In this document: one piece after another, positions 36,501 to 48,509 of the stretch
Position numbering within the stretch: the first letter of the stretch is position 1
Layout: every line of letters starts with the position of its first letter
Assembly: GCA_023101885.1 (NCBI GenBank)
Contig: JALPQD010000004.1
Span: 9,805,688-9,869,687, forward strand
Direction of reading: 5' to 3'
DNA: 64,000 bases
Origin: Typhlomys cinereus
Lineage: Eukaryota > Chordata > Mammalia > Rodentia > Platacanthomyidae
Made by a program: the position numbers and the translations under genes
The notes under the pieces: model-generated
The model's database searches: none
Seen by the model: the letters and a program-made list of their open reading frames with translations, nothing else
Told to the model about the DNA's origin: nothing

Positions 36501-37352
36501 GTAAGTTGTATTTTCATTATCATTCACTTTCAGGAAATCTTGAATTTCCTTTTTAATTTCTTCCTGAATCCAGTTCTCATTCAGCATCATATTGTTAAGT
36601 TTCCAGGAGTTAGTGTATTTTCTCTTGTTTATTGTGTTGTGGATGTCCAGCTTAAGGCCATGGTAGTCTGATAGGGCACAGGTTAGAATTTCAACTTTTT
36701 TGTATATGTGTAGATTTGTTTTGTGGCCCAATATGTGATCTATTTTGGATTAAGTTCCGTGTGCTGCTGAGAAAAATGTGTATTCTTTGGTGCGTGGGTG
36801 AAAAGTTCGATAGAGATCTGTAAGGTCCATTTCTTTAAGGGTTTAATTAAGGTCCAAAGTGTCTCTATTAAGCTTTTGACCTGTTGATCTATCCCATGTT
36901 GAGAGAGTGGTGTTGAAGTCCCCAAGAATTATCGTTTGGGGGTTGGTTTCTTGCTTTAGACGCTGTAGGGTTTCCTTAATGAATGTGGAGGGGCCCGTAT
37001 TGGGTGCATATATGTTCAGTATTGTGAAGTCTTCCTGGTGAATTGTACCTGTGACTAAAATTTAGTATCCATCCGTGTCTCTTATAATTTTCTTTAGTTT
37101 GAAGTCCACTTTGTCTGATATCATAATGGCTACCCCTGCCTGTTTTCTGCTTCCATTTGCTTGTAGAATTGTTGACCAGCCTTTTATTTTTAGAGCATGC
37201 CTATCTTTTGTGGTGAGATGGGTTTCCTGCAGGCAGCAGATTGATGGATTGTGATTTTTAATCCAAGTTTGTAATCTGTGTCTCTTGATCGGTGAGTTAA
37301 TTCCATTAACATTTAGTGTTATAATGGTGAAACTATTTTTGATTCCAGACAT
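33529..37352 (-). pseudogene. L1 ORF2 (endonuclease/reverse transcriptase), nearly open
   Basis: ORF2 nicks target DNA and reverse-transcribes L1 RNA. It starts MSGIKNSFTIITLNVNGINS at 37352. The apurinic endonuclease region shows TLNVNG and the catalytic-Glu motif QETH. The reverse-transcriptase region includes [26 protein letters not shown] and FADD (35244-35255). The C-terminal CX3CX7HX4C knuckle reads CWRGC...H...C. Lesions: stop at 37062-37064, a single-base loss near 36735, a nonsense TAA at 35307-35309, and a frameshift near 33762-33771. Two segments of 474 and 493 codons are otherwise open and in the same frame. Expected family length is about 1,280 residues. Homopolymer-type errors in the assembly cannot be excluded. 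Confidence 0.92.
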
Positions 37353-37402
37353 TTATTATGTTTAGTAGTTTTTATAAGTATATTGCTTCGCTGTTAATGG
37401 TG

Positions 37403-38453
37403 TTATACTTGCCTTCTGCTCTCCTGGATATGCCTGTTTTTTTCTTCACGCTTGAGTATCATTTCTAGCATTTTTTGAAGGCCTGGTTTGGTGGACATGT
37501 ATCCCTTAAAGTTGTCTTTGTGCTGGAAGATTTTTCTTTCTCCCTCGATCATGACTGATACTTTTGCAGGGTAAATCAGCCTCTGTTGACATTTTTGCTC
37601 ATTCAATACTTGAAGTATGTCTCTCCAAGCTCTTCTTGCTTTTAGTATTTCCATTGAGAAGTCATTTGTTATTTTAATAGGTTTACCTTTAAAAGTGACT
37701 TGTTTTTCCTCCCTTTAAACTCTCAGCACCAGTTCTTTATCTTGAATGTGGAATGTTTTATTATTTGCCGTGGCGAGCTTCTGTTTTGGTCATATCTATT
37801 TGGGGTGCGGAATGCCTCTTGTGTATGGATGGGCCTGTCCTTTTTTAGATGAGGAAAGTTTTCCTTGATGATCGTTTGAAAAATTTCCTCAGGGGTGGTA
37901 TTTTGAGATTCTTGCTCTGGTATTCCATGAATACACATGTTGGGCTTCTTCAGGGTGTCTCATATCTCCTGGATATTTCTCTCAAGCATCTTTTTGGCTT
38001 TAACAATCTCTTCCATTGAGCTGGTTAATACTCCCACTTTATCTTCAAGATCTGAAATTCTGTTTTCTGCTTCCTTAGTTCTGCTGCTAAGACTCTCTGT
38101 GGAGTTCTGGGTTGAAGATAACTTGTCTTTTAGCTCAAACTCTGCTTGAGTCTGCTTTAACTGCTCTATGCCAGTTTTTGATTCTTGCACTTTTTCTCAA
38201 CTCCTCCATGTGTCTGTTGTGTTCCTCCTCAAAGCGATTGATTTGATTATTTAATTCCTCCCTGATTTCCTCTTTCATAGTATTGAACATGGTAATGATC
38301 ATATTTTGAAGGTCTATCCTGGGTCAGGCTTTCTTGGCCATTTTCCATGGGTTTGTTCTGGTTGGAGTCTAACATTATGGGATTAATTCCTTCAGTGGGA
38401 GATTTGTTTACTTGAGTGTCGTATCTCATGGATTTGCACTTAGACTTTGGCAT
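37403..38453 (-). pseudogene. L1 ORF1 (RNA-binding chaperone), broken
   Basis: ORF1p coats L1 RNA as a coiled-coil trimer. It starts MPKSKCKSMRYDTQVNKSPT at 38453. The heptad-rich coiled coil (37960-38190, ending MEEIVKAKKMLERNIQEI) leads to an RRM region (GIPEQESQNTTPEEIFQ, about 37860-37938) and a C-terminal domain (ARRAWRDILQVLNE, about 37600). Lesions: a frameshift near 38190-38247, Trp-to-stop (TGA) after NIQEI, and a frameshift near 37655-37723. Overall length, about 350 codons, is normal for the family. Confidence 0.88.
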
Positions 38454-38873
38454 TGTTGGTTTAACTCTTAAGATCTTTTAATTTCTGTGCGTTTTTCACT
38501 AAACTGAATTATTTAGCCTGGGGCTCTGGGGGCGGGCGGAGACCCAGCTTACCTGTGTCTTGGGGCGGTGAGGCCTGTCTGGACCGCGAACGCGTCCTGG
38601 GCAGAGCGGAGGGGAAGAGGAGATGGGGCGTCGGTGGGGCGCTATTTAAACCCCGGCCACCGGAGGGCGGGGCTGGGCGCAGAGGGGGTGCCCTCTCCTC
38701 CTCCCAGGCCCTGCGCGCGGCTCTGGCTGGATGGTGGGAGGAGCTGGGTCCACTGGGGCGGCCTGGGGTTCTGGGGGCGGGCGGGGACTAAGCTTACCTG
38801 GTTCGCGGTGTGGTGAAGCCCGGTTGGACCGCGGGTGCCCGCGCGTCCAGGGCGGCGGAGCGGAGGGGAAGGG
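38454..38873 (-). promoter_or_regulatory. L1 5'UTR promoter, 245-base GC-rich monomers
   Basis: One complete monomer (38516-38760) and a partial one (38761-38873) both start gcctgggg(c/t)tctgggggcggg and share 'agcttacctg', 'gtctggaccgcg' and 'gcggaggggaag', giving a 245-base period. The region is very rich in CpG compared with the window. By analogy with mouse L1 this is the internal RNA polymerase II promoter firing leftwards. A 62-base linker separates it from ORF1. Confidence 0.8.
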
Positions 38874-38876
38874 TAA

Positions 38877-39807
<931 letters not shown>

Positions 39808-39822
39808 CTATTTCAGCCCTTA
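39808..39822. repeat. target-site duplication, right copy
   Basis: ctatttcagccctta, one mismatch to 32517-32531, followed directly by the continuation of the old L1 ORF2. Confidence 0.85.
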
Positions 39823-39890
39823 TTATAAGACTACTTAAATGATTCAACTCATCCTGATAAGTTGTACATATTAGGAAATTTGTCCATATA
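39823..39890 (-). mobile_element. old L1, middle piece
   Basis: 'ttataagactacttaaatgattcaa' and 'ggaaatttgtccat' align with the young L1 at 35990-36067 (ttataggactatttaaataattcac ... gaaattcatccat), joining the piece ending at 32531 to the one starting at 40407. Confidence 0.8.
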
Positions 39891-40406
39891 TTTCTTATTT
39901 ATTTATTTTGTTTTGCTAGTTTTACAAGCATATTGACTACTTATCCTGACTTCCCTCCACCACAACCCCCAACCATATCCTTTCCCCTCCTTTCTTCAGT
40001 CCATCCCACTTCCTTCCACCCTCCCACCCTTCTGCCTTCATGGACCCCAGGCCTCTGTCTGGCCTGTCTACTCTTTTTTTAATTTTTCTGCTTTTACAAA
40101 TGTATTGAGTACTTATCTATGCTTCCCTCCATTATCTCTCCATGCCATCCTTCCATCAATCCCACCTTCCTACCTGTTTGCTTCTATGGATCTCAGAGTT
40201 GCCTCTGGCCCATCTATTCCTGTGTGCAGACAACTCAGCAGGACTCCCCCAAAATCAGATCAACCCAATCTCCCCATCCTAAGGTTTTGGGAACTTCATG
40301 AAAGAGGGAGAGCGAGAATGTAAGGACCTAAAGATGGGAAGGTTCAGCTTTGGGCAAGACATTCCACCTAAAGCAGGACTGCTACGTCAAGGAACTCACT
40401 GTAGAC
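39891..40406 (-). mobile_element. L1 3' fragment with dimeric end and 5' inversion
   Basis: Two tandem polypurine units (starting about 39918 and 40090, period about 175) are minus-oriented. From about 40231 the sequence turns to plus-oriented 3'UTR (atcagatcaacccaatctcc ... aaggacctaaagatgggaagg). This is the signature of twin-primed 5' inversion. It interrupts the old L1 between 'gtccat' and 'tttcatctctttctg'. Confidence 0.75.
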
Positions 40407-40783
40407 TTTCATCTCTTTCTGATTGTCAAACTTTGTAAAGTATAAATTTTTGAAGTATGAACTTATGATTCTCTAAATTTCCTTGGTGTCAGTTGTAATG
40501 ACTCCATTTTCATCTTCAAATTTATTAATTTGAGTTTTCTTTCTTTTCACTTTGAATGATTTGGCTAAGCGTTTGTCTATGTTGTTGATTTTTTTCAAAG
40601 AACCAGCTCTTTGTTTCATTAATTTTTTTATTTCTTTATCTTAATTTCAGATATTTCTGATTTTACTAATTTCTGTTTGACCACTACTTTTGGGATTGGA
40701 TCACTCTTGTCTATGTGAAGCTTTAAGTTGCATTGTTAAATTGTTTACTTGTGATGTTTCCAGTATTTTTTTATTCAATTGTG

Positions 40784-40831
<48 letters not shown>

Positions 40832-43097
40832 ACCACGGGTGAATTCGGGAACCACCATGGACCGTCTCCATCTCCTCCTTGTTTACTCTGCCCCTGGATT
40901 CACAGGCTCTGTCCTACCAGGACCAGAAGCGCAGAACGCCCCCGCTTCCGCCTGGCGTCTATACGTGGGGTCTAGGATCTGAACTCAGGACCTTCCGCCT
41001 GCAAGGCAGAGGCTTAACCCCGAGGTACCTCTCCAGCCCCAGTTTATTTATTTATTTTAATTTAGTCATTGAGTGCTATAAACTTTCTTCTTAGGGCTAT
41101 CTGTTTTATATCCCAAAGATTTTGATATGTTTTATGTTCATTATCATTTATTTCTAGGAAGTTTTGAATTTTCCCTTTTGATTTCTGTCTGAATCCATTC
41201 CTTGTTCAGTATCATGATGTTTAATCTCCACAAATTTGTGTATTTTCTGACATTTGCTTTGTTGTGTATGTCTAGCTTTATTCCATGGTGGTCAGACAGG
41301 GTACAGGATATTATTTCAACTCTCCTGTATATGTGGAGGTTTGCTTTGTAACCCAATATGTGGTCTATTTTCTAGAAGGTTCCATGGGCTGCTGAAAAAT
41401 ATGTGTATTCTTTATTGTTGTGATGGAAGATTTGGTAGAGATTAGCCAGGTCCATTTGGGTTATGGTTTGATTATACTCCAGTGTATCTCTATTAAGTTT
41501 TTGTCTTGTTGAACTATCCAATGGTGAGAGTGGGTTGTTGAAGTCCCCTACTATTACCATGTTTGGGTTGATTTGTCATCTAAATATCATAACACACGTT
41601 TAATGAATGAGCTTATATTAGGTGTGTACAGGTTCAGTATTGTGAAGTCTTCCCGACCAATTGTTTCTTTGACTAATATCTAGTATCCTACAGATATCAG
41701 AATTGCTACTCTTCTATGTTTCCTTTTCCATTAGCTTGCAGTACTTTTGACCAGCCTTTTATTTTGAGAATGTGCCTATCTTTCATGATGAGATCTGTTT
41801 CCTGAAGGCAGCAGATTGCTGGGTTGAGATATTTGTTCCATATTTGTAGTTTATGTCTTTTGATTGGAGAGTTCATTCCATTAATGTTTAGGATTATAAT
41901 TGACAAATGCTTGTTGGTTCCTGTCATTTTCTATGTTTGTGGGTTTTATGTGTGTATTTCTTTGCTAGGAAGTTGTATTGGATTATTTTTACTTCTGTAT
42001 TCCTGGATATGTTTCTCTTTTTTTGAGAATGAGTATATTTTCTAGCATCTTTTGTAGAACTGGTTTGGTTGTCATGTAAACCTTCAGTTTGTCCTTATGG
42101 TGGAAGATTTTTCTTTCATCCTCAATCATGACTGATAGTTCTGATGGGTGAATTAGTCTGGCTTGTCATTTGTGCTCATTCTGACTTTTACTGTTTCTAT
42201 TGAAAAATCAGCTGTTGTTTTTAATATGTTTAGCTTTAAAGTGACTCAGTTTTTTCCTCTTCATTCTCTCAGCATGTTGTCTTTGTCACATATTTGTGTT
42301 GTTTTAACTATAATTTGTTGTGGCTAGTTTCTATTTTGGTCATATCTGAATGGTTTATGATATGCCTCTTGTTCTTGAATGGGAATCTCTTTCCTTAGAT
42401 GTGGAGAATTTTCATTAATGATAGTGTGAAAAAAATCTTTTCCATAGTCTCCTTCTTCTGGTATTCCATGAATGCACAGGTTTTATTTCTTCAAGCAGTA
42501 CCGTAGTTCTTGAATATTCCTCTACAGTATATTTTTTACTTTTTCAATCTCTTTAATTGAAACAATTTATTCTATCTTGTTTTCTAGTTCTGATATTCTA
42601 TTTTCTGCTTCATTGTTTTTGCTGGTAAGACTTTCTATTGAATTTTGGATTATAGCTATCTGTCTTATTTTTAATTTCAAGCTTAATCTATGTATGATAT
42701 TTTTTTCAATTGCACTATGGCTATATTTTTTTCTTCGACTGCCTTTTTCATTTTGTCTAGGTGCCTGTTGTATTCCTGTTTATATTGGTTAATGCAGTTA
42801 TTTAACTCCTCTCAGATTTCCTCTTTCATTGTTTTCAATGGTAAAGATCATCCTTTGAAAATACTTGTATTGTTTATTGAGTTTTTGACTAATATCTATC
42901 TGAGGGGTTATTCTGATAGGAATCCATTGTTATGAGGTCAACATTGTTATGGGGTCAACATCTCTGTCTCTCTCTCTCTTTCTTTTCAGCATTGAAACCT
43001 CCTGTTGGGCAAATGAGTTACACTTTTAGTCCTTGTTATTTTTCACCATCATTTTATATTTCCTTAATTTCTTCTAAGTTGATAAATTGACAAACAT
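40407..43097 (-). mobile_element. old L1, 5' part (ORF2 N-terminal third and ORF1)
   Basis: It resumes ORF2 at 'tttcatctctttctgattgtcaaac'. The endonuclease relic lies at 41372-41927 (TGTNKHLSIIILNINGMNSP; QETD in place of QETH), and the ORF1 relic at about 42050-43060. Many stops. A SINE lies inside at 40766-41040. The ORF1 start region fades near 43060, where another SINE follows. Confidence 0.85.
40766..41040 (-). repeat. Dip-like SINE, young CpG-rich subtype
   Basis: Reversed tail with a (TG)n run of about 45 bases (40785-40829), 'gaaccacgggtgaattcggg', GC-rich body and head ending 'ccagcccc'. It sits inside the old L1 at 'gatgtttccag'. Confidence 0.87.
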
Positions 43098-43364
43098 TTT
43101 TTATTTTTTTATTATTTATTCAATTGTGCGTGATATGCATGTGTGTGCTTGTGTGTATGTAGAACCACGGACGAATTCGAGAACCACCATAGACGCCTCC
43201 ACCTCCTCCTTGTTTACTCGGCCCGGACTCACAAGCTCCGCCCTACCAGGACACGCAGGCCGCCCCCGCTTCCGCCTGGCGTGTCTATACGTGGGGTCTA
43301 GGATCCGAACTCAGGACCTTCTGCCTGGAAGGCAGAGGCTTAACCCCTAAGCCACCTCTCCAGC
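43098..43364 (-). repeat. Dip-like SINE, young CpG-rich subtype
   Basis: Same order as the copy at 40766, with a shorter tail and a small internal deletion in the body near 43245. Flanks gacaaacat at 43089-43097 and 43365-43373 are a target-site duplication. Confidence 0.87.
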
Positions 43365-43419
43365 GACAAACATATTTTTTAAAAAAAGACTCTTTTCTTT
43401 CTATTATTTTAATAATAGA

Positions 43420-43755
43420 AGACATGCTGTTTGTCTTTCTGAGTTGAACTTACTTTGCTTTCCACAATGATCTCCAGTTCTACCCATTTTTCTCAAATGT
43501 TCTGATTCCATATCTCTTTATGGTTGCATAAAATCCATTGTGCACATGTACTATATTTTCTTTACTATATTTTCTTTATATCTTTAACTTCTAGAAGCTA
43601 TTTAGACTGGTTCCATTCCATAACTATTCTGAACAGTGCAACTTTAAACCTGGATGTTCGAGTATCTATGTGGTGTGCATATACCTAAGTGTGGTACAAT
43701 TGGTTCATATGGTAGTTCTTTGTTAGTAATTTTTAAATAACTTCCACATTATTTT
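43420..43755 (-). mobile_element. ancient L1 ORF2 C-terminal relic
   Basis: 'ccacaatgatctccagttctacccat', 'tccatatctctttatggttgcat' and 'ttccattccataactattctgaacagtgc' are reversed landmarks of the ORF2 C-terminus. The continuation is at 44613. Confidence 0.7.
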
Positions 43756-43865
43756 CTTTTTTAAAAGCTTTACTTATTTATGTTGCACATGTGTGTATGG
43801 TGTATGTGTGTGTGCATGCACAAAGTATGTAGGACCTGTGGAGGACCAAGGGTGACTTCAGGAAT

Positions 43866-44160
43866 TGCTGCAGTCCACGCTGCGGCCTCTCAGTCCAGAA
43901 CTCCCCTGGACCAAGTGTGGCAAAGAGTCAGCGAATGAGAATCAGATACACACAACTCTGGGCTGGGTGAATCTGAATCTGAATCTGATTTATTGGAATT
44001 TTATAACAGCTTTTGTACTAGAAAAATTTTGGGGTAGGGAATGTTGCACCCGTAATTCCATTTTTCAGTTATTAGGATTGTTTCCTGTGCTACTGGAATC
44101 CTTTTCAGAAAATCTTTGCCTCTTTTTATACTGTTATAGTTTAATCATATTTTCTTCTAG
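43866..44160 (-). mobile_element. candidate solo LTR
   Basis: Minus-strand reading shows a TATA-like ttataaaa near 43998-44005, aataaa at 43989-43994, then a GC-rich end (gagaggccgcagcgtgg) closing in gcagca next to 43866, so TG/CA ends are plausible on that side. Length and order suit an endogenous retrovirus LTR. No internal genes are present, the other end is not defined and no target duplication was found. Confidence 0.4.
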
Positions 44161-44189
44161 AAGTCTCAAAGATCCAGAGTTTACTGACA

Positions 44190-44612
44190 TGGTTAGGCAC
44201 AGGTGTCAACTTGACAGTTGAGGGTTTGAGCTCTGGGCACATTTGTAGAGAATTAGTGGTTGAGTTAAGCCCAGAACAAACCTGTAGGAGATTGTCTAGC
44301 TGATGGGGAAGGCCCAGCCAATGGTGCATGGGATTAGGCCCTGGAATAAAATACAGAGAGCTGGTTGAGAAAGTCAGCATCTTTGTGTACACTTGGCCAG
44401 ATATACTGATCTGGCAAGTAAGGATGATCCCTCTCTCAGCTGCTATGTGGAGATGGTGTGGCCAGTTCCCTTGGCCTTGATGTTGGTGTGAGCGCTCCTA
44501 CAAAGTTGGACAAGGAACTGTAACCAGTCTATTGTAAGAGAATAAGCCCTTGTTCCCTTAAGCTGTTTGATGGTGGTTAATCAGCAGCCATGCAGGAGAA
44601 CTGCAACATTTA
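44190..44612 (-). repeat. rodent interspersed repeat (URR1-like)
   Basis: It starts 'cacaggtgtcaacttgacag', then 'gattgtctagctgatggggaaggcccagcca' and 'gagaataagcccttgttccc', the reverse order of the family copies at 4170 and 53497. It interrupts the ancient L1. Confidence 0.65.
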
Positions 44613-46800
44613 GTCTTTGATCTAATTTGAATTGTTTTCCCCATCCCCAGGACTAGAGATGTAGATAAAGTTTCATTCGTCTGTGTGGAAAAAAATCTGA
44701 TTCCCTTAGCATTATTTGTAAAAGAGGTTATTTTTTCTCCAGTGTTTTTGACATCTTTGTCAAAAATAAGGTGGTCATAATTACTTAGGTTTCTTTCCAG
44801 ATCCTCAATTCTCTTCTACTAGTCTACATTTCTCTCTACCTCTCCATCTTTCCTTCTGTTTTATTACTATGGTTGTATAATATAATTTGTGTTTTGGTAT
44901 TATGATAACTCCAGCATTGGTCTTTCTACTGTGGATTGCTTTGGATAAACTGGATCTTTTGTGTTTCCATTTGCATTTTAGGATTTGTTTTTTCCGTTTT
45001 TGTGAAGAATTTCAGTGAAGTTTTGATTTACATTGCATTGAATCTGTAGATTAACAAATCTGTAGAATAACAAGTCCAAGTGATCCTGGACTTGTTAGGA
45101 GACTTTTTTGTATTATCATTTTAATCTCATTGGCAATTATGGTTCTGTTATATTTTCTTGATTTGATATTCGTGATTTCCCTGTATACTTAGTAACTTAA
45201 TCCATTTCTTACAGATTTTCCAGTTTTGTTGGAGATTTGTTAAAGTAATATAATTATTTTCTGTATTTTATTGAAATCTATAATAACTCCATTCTATCTT
45301 TAATTTCATTTATTTCTGCCTTCTCTTTTCTGTTGTTTAGTTTGGATAGAGGTTTATCAATTCAGCTCGTTTTTCAAATGATCCAAGTCTTTTCTTGAGC
45401 AATTTTTCGTTTTGTTTTTTTAGTCTTCATTTCATTAATTTCTGCCCAATCTTTATTATTTCTTTAGTTTTCTAGAACCTCTGTTACATTATTATCTGGT
45501 AATGTAAGCATTCATAGCTATAAACTTTCCTCTTAGAATTTCTCTTGTAATTCTGGTAATATGTACTTTTCTTTACAATTTTAGTCTAGGAAATTTTAAT
45601 TTCCTCTATAATAACTTCAATGACCAGCTAGTAATTCACAAATGTATTATTCAGTCTCTATTTGTATAGTTTCTGTAGCTTTTCTTGATTTCTGGTTTTA
45701 TTGTACTTAGATCTGATAAAACACAGATTATTCTTTATTCTTCTCTGTCTGATAAGACTTGACTTGTGGGATAGAATATAGACTATACATCCAAAAAAGT
45801 AATAGGCATAAGAGCCAGACAGATTCTGATAAAATATTTATAAGATAGTTTAACAACTAACTCTCATGTTTGCATAGGCCATACAAAGTAAAAATAAACA
45901 AAAAAACTCCTTAGAGTTCAAAAAAGCTACACATAGTTCAATTAGATTGGCAGATACCTGTAGAATATTTCAATCAGCAGAAATGAAATACACATTCTTG
46001 AAAAGTGTAAGGAATTTTCTTGAAATAGTTTATATTTTATATATGTTTTGCATATATTTACAATTATTTCATCTTGTTGAATTGTTCTATTAATACATAC
46101 TGGCCTTATTTACCTTTTCTAATTAATTTTAGTTTGAAGTATACTTTATCAAATATAATAGTAGGTACATCAGCTTGTTTTCAGTATCAGTTCCCTTGAT
46201 AAACAGATTTTCATTGTTTGACTCCCAGTCTGTGGTGTTTCTATTAATTGGGTGTGTTTCATGGGAACAATAGCCAGTTGGATTTAGTCTCTAATACAAT
46301 CAACCTGTCTCTGTCTCTTTATTGGTGAGTAATAGCAACTTGTCTTCTTTAAGGTTATTACAGAGAGACATTTACAGATACCTTTGTTAATTGTTTTTCT
46401 GTTCTGTTGTGTTATTGTTTATTCTTTATTTTTTGCGATTAATATCAGATTTTGTAGCTGACTTTTTGACATAATGGATTTCTTCCTAGTTCTTCTTTAC
46501 TCAGCTAATTCTTTCAAGGAATTTATTCATTCCTATATTTCCATGATTGCACTGTCTTTCTGTTTTTTATGTGATTATTGTTCTTTGAAATATCTTCTGC
46601 AGTGTTGGCTCAGTGATCAGGAATTACCCTCATGTTTTGACTTAAAATGAAATATAGTTTTTCTGGATATATCAATGTCATTTGACTTTCATTGCTTGAA
46701 AAGGTTCATTTTGTACTTTATTAGTTTAAGAACTGTTGGTGAGAGAGCTTATGCTATTCTAATGATTCTGCCTTTGAAGGTGATTGACATTTTCCCCATA
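44613..46800 (-). mobile_element. ancient L1, remaining ORF2 and upstream part
   Basis: 'agtctttgatctaatttgaattg', 'tttttgacatctttgtcaaaaataa', 'tggtattatgataactccagca', 'tgaagaatttcagtgaagttttgattt' and 'gcattgaatctgtag' are consecutive reversed ORF2 landmarks. Later parts (about 45250-46660) fit the linker and endonuclease region. Heavily decayed. Confidence 0.75.
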
Positions 46801-46847
46801 AAGACTTTTTCTTTATTAATTAAATATTTTTTGATGTTTCCTAATAT

Positions 46848-46912
46848 GCATATATATACCTATATATACATATATATGCATATATACCTATATATGCATA
46901 TATATGCATATT
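46848..46912. repeat. ATATGC/ATATACC microsatellite
   Basis: Alternating atatgc, atatat and atacct units, strongly self-complementary. Confidence 0.85.
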
Positions 46913-47103
46913 GCACTCTCTAGCCCCACCCTCTTTTATCCTTGTCAGACCTCTGTCAACTTCTGTAAATCTCTTTCCCTTGTTCATATCTTTTAGTTTG
47001 TGAGTGACTATGTTTCATCAGGATTGTCCATGTGACATGACCATGTATTGAAAGGAAGAGCGGTATTATAGAATAATTGTACACGTATATCAAAATTTAA
47101 TGT
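46913..47103. other. unassigned DNA
   Basis: Nothing recognised between the AT microsatellite and the next SINE. Confidence 0.4.
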
Positions 47104-47123
47104 ATAATGATGATAATATTTAA

Positions 47124-47405
47124 ATTTTTTTTATTTATTCAGTTGTGCGTGTGTGCGTATGTATGTGTGCGTGCGCGTGTGTCTGTGTGTGTAGAACCAC
47201 AGACGAATTCGGGAACCACCATGGACCGCTTCCACCTCCTTCTTGTTTACTCTGCCCCAGGATTCACGGGCTCTGCCCTACCAGGACCAGAAACGCAGGC
47301 CAGCCCCCCTTCCGCCTGGCGTCTATATGTGGGATCTGGGATCCGAACTCAGGACCTTCCACCTGCAAGGCAGAGGCTTAACCCCCAAGCCACCTCTCCA
47401 GCCCC
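47124..47405 (-). repeat. Dip-like SINE, young, 20-base target duplication
   Basis: A complete copy in the standard reversed order. The 20 bases ataatgatgataatatttaa occur at 47104-47123 and again at 47406-47425 without mismatch, so this insertion is recent and its exact limits are known. Confidence 0.93.
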
Positions 47406-47560
47406 ATAATGATGATAATATTTAATTGGACAGTTGTTTGAAGAAATCCTGAGTCTACACTTCATATGCCTTATTTAATATAAAATATATACATGCATCA
47501 CATTTTTTGATTTGGAAGTTAAAGATAAAAGACATCCAAGTGCCTTGAAAATATGGCCAC

Positions 47561-47780
47561 AGGCTGGATGGAAAACTCAGGGTGTTAGATTCTGCCTTGC
47601 AAGCAGAAGGTCTTGAGTTTGGATCCTAGATCCCACGTAAAAACGCCAGGTGAAAATGGCAGCGGCCTACACTTCTGGCCCTGGTGAGTGGAGCCTGGGA
47701 AATCTCAGAGCACAAAAATCAGGTAGAAGGCATCCAAGATGATTCCCAAAGTTTCCTTTGGTCCTCCACAGAGACACACA

Positions 47781-47861
<81 letters not shown>

Positions 47862-47878
47862 AATGAATAAATAAAATC
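47561..47878 (+). repeat. Dip-like SINE, older subtype, 15-base target duplication
   Basis: Head 'ggctggatggaaaactcagg', body with 'gattcccaaagtttcctttggtcctccacagag', (TC)n at 47783-47813 and (CA)n at 47816-47857, then AATAAATAAAA. tgaaaatatggccac flanks it at 47546-47560 and 47879-47893, identical. Confidence 0.92.
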
Positions 47879-47893
47879 TGAAAATATGGCCAC

Positions 47894-48509
47894 TTTTTTA
47901 AAACAATACTGATTTCAGGAAATTCTAGATGGAAAATTTGTTTGCTAAAAAGAAAATAAAAATGTGTTATCCATGATAAATATATTGCTTAACATGCACA
48001 ATGCAAGTGTAGTTTCCTTATTTACCAGTTTGGTTGTATTTTTCTAATCTCTAGAACTTAGGTTGTTATCCCACAATGAAGACAATGAAGGAAACAGGGC
48101 TGTATGTTGACAAGGGTGGGTGAAAAGTCACTCATTTAGCAAAAATTTTGCTGCTGGAGTGAAGAGCATACTACATGGTTGCTACTAATGATGTACAGTT
48201 TTTCTTTGCTTAAAGAAATGCTTCAACAAGCATGTTCTTGATTGTGTAGAAAGCACTATACATACAAACAAAGGAGAGAAAGATTCACTTGCAAAGAAAT
48301 TGCAGGGTTAGGCAGAGAATTCAGGATAATTGTTTTTATTGCAATTCCTTTCTGTATATACAAGAGAGGGATGTGATAATATCTGCTCATATAATGATAA
48401 AGGAGCATGAAAATGTTAGGTGATAAGAAAGCATGTTTCTTACCTTTTAAAATGCTTCCCTTCTTAGTATATAGGGATTTTAACAATATGTATCAAAGTG
48501 AAGATACAA
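47894..48509. other. unassigned intergenic DNA
   Basis: No repeat family or exon recognised. Confidence 0.45.

Larger units (their letters stand above)
32532..38873 (-). mobile_element. full-length L1 with monomeric 5'UTR
   Basis: About 6.3 kb, the expected size of a complete rodent L1. In transcription order it has 5'UTR monomers (38873-38516), a linker, ORF1 (38453-37403), a 50-base spacer, ORF2 (37352-33529), a 3'UTR with a G-rich polypurine tract (about 32585-32660) and an A-rich tail (32532-32565). Both ends show taatttttt-like strings (32530-32538; 38874-38882), a low-complexity target duplication consistent with insertion into a poly(A) tract. Lesions in both ORFs make this copy inactive as written. 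Confidence 0.92.

Noticed and set aside
38531..38873. CpG-island promoter of a host gene
   Set aside because: The GC-rich block is tandem, sits directly 5' of L1 ORF1 and ends at the L1 boundary; it is the L1's own promoter.
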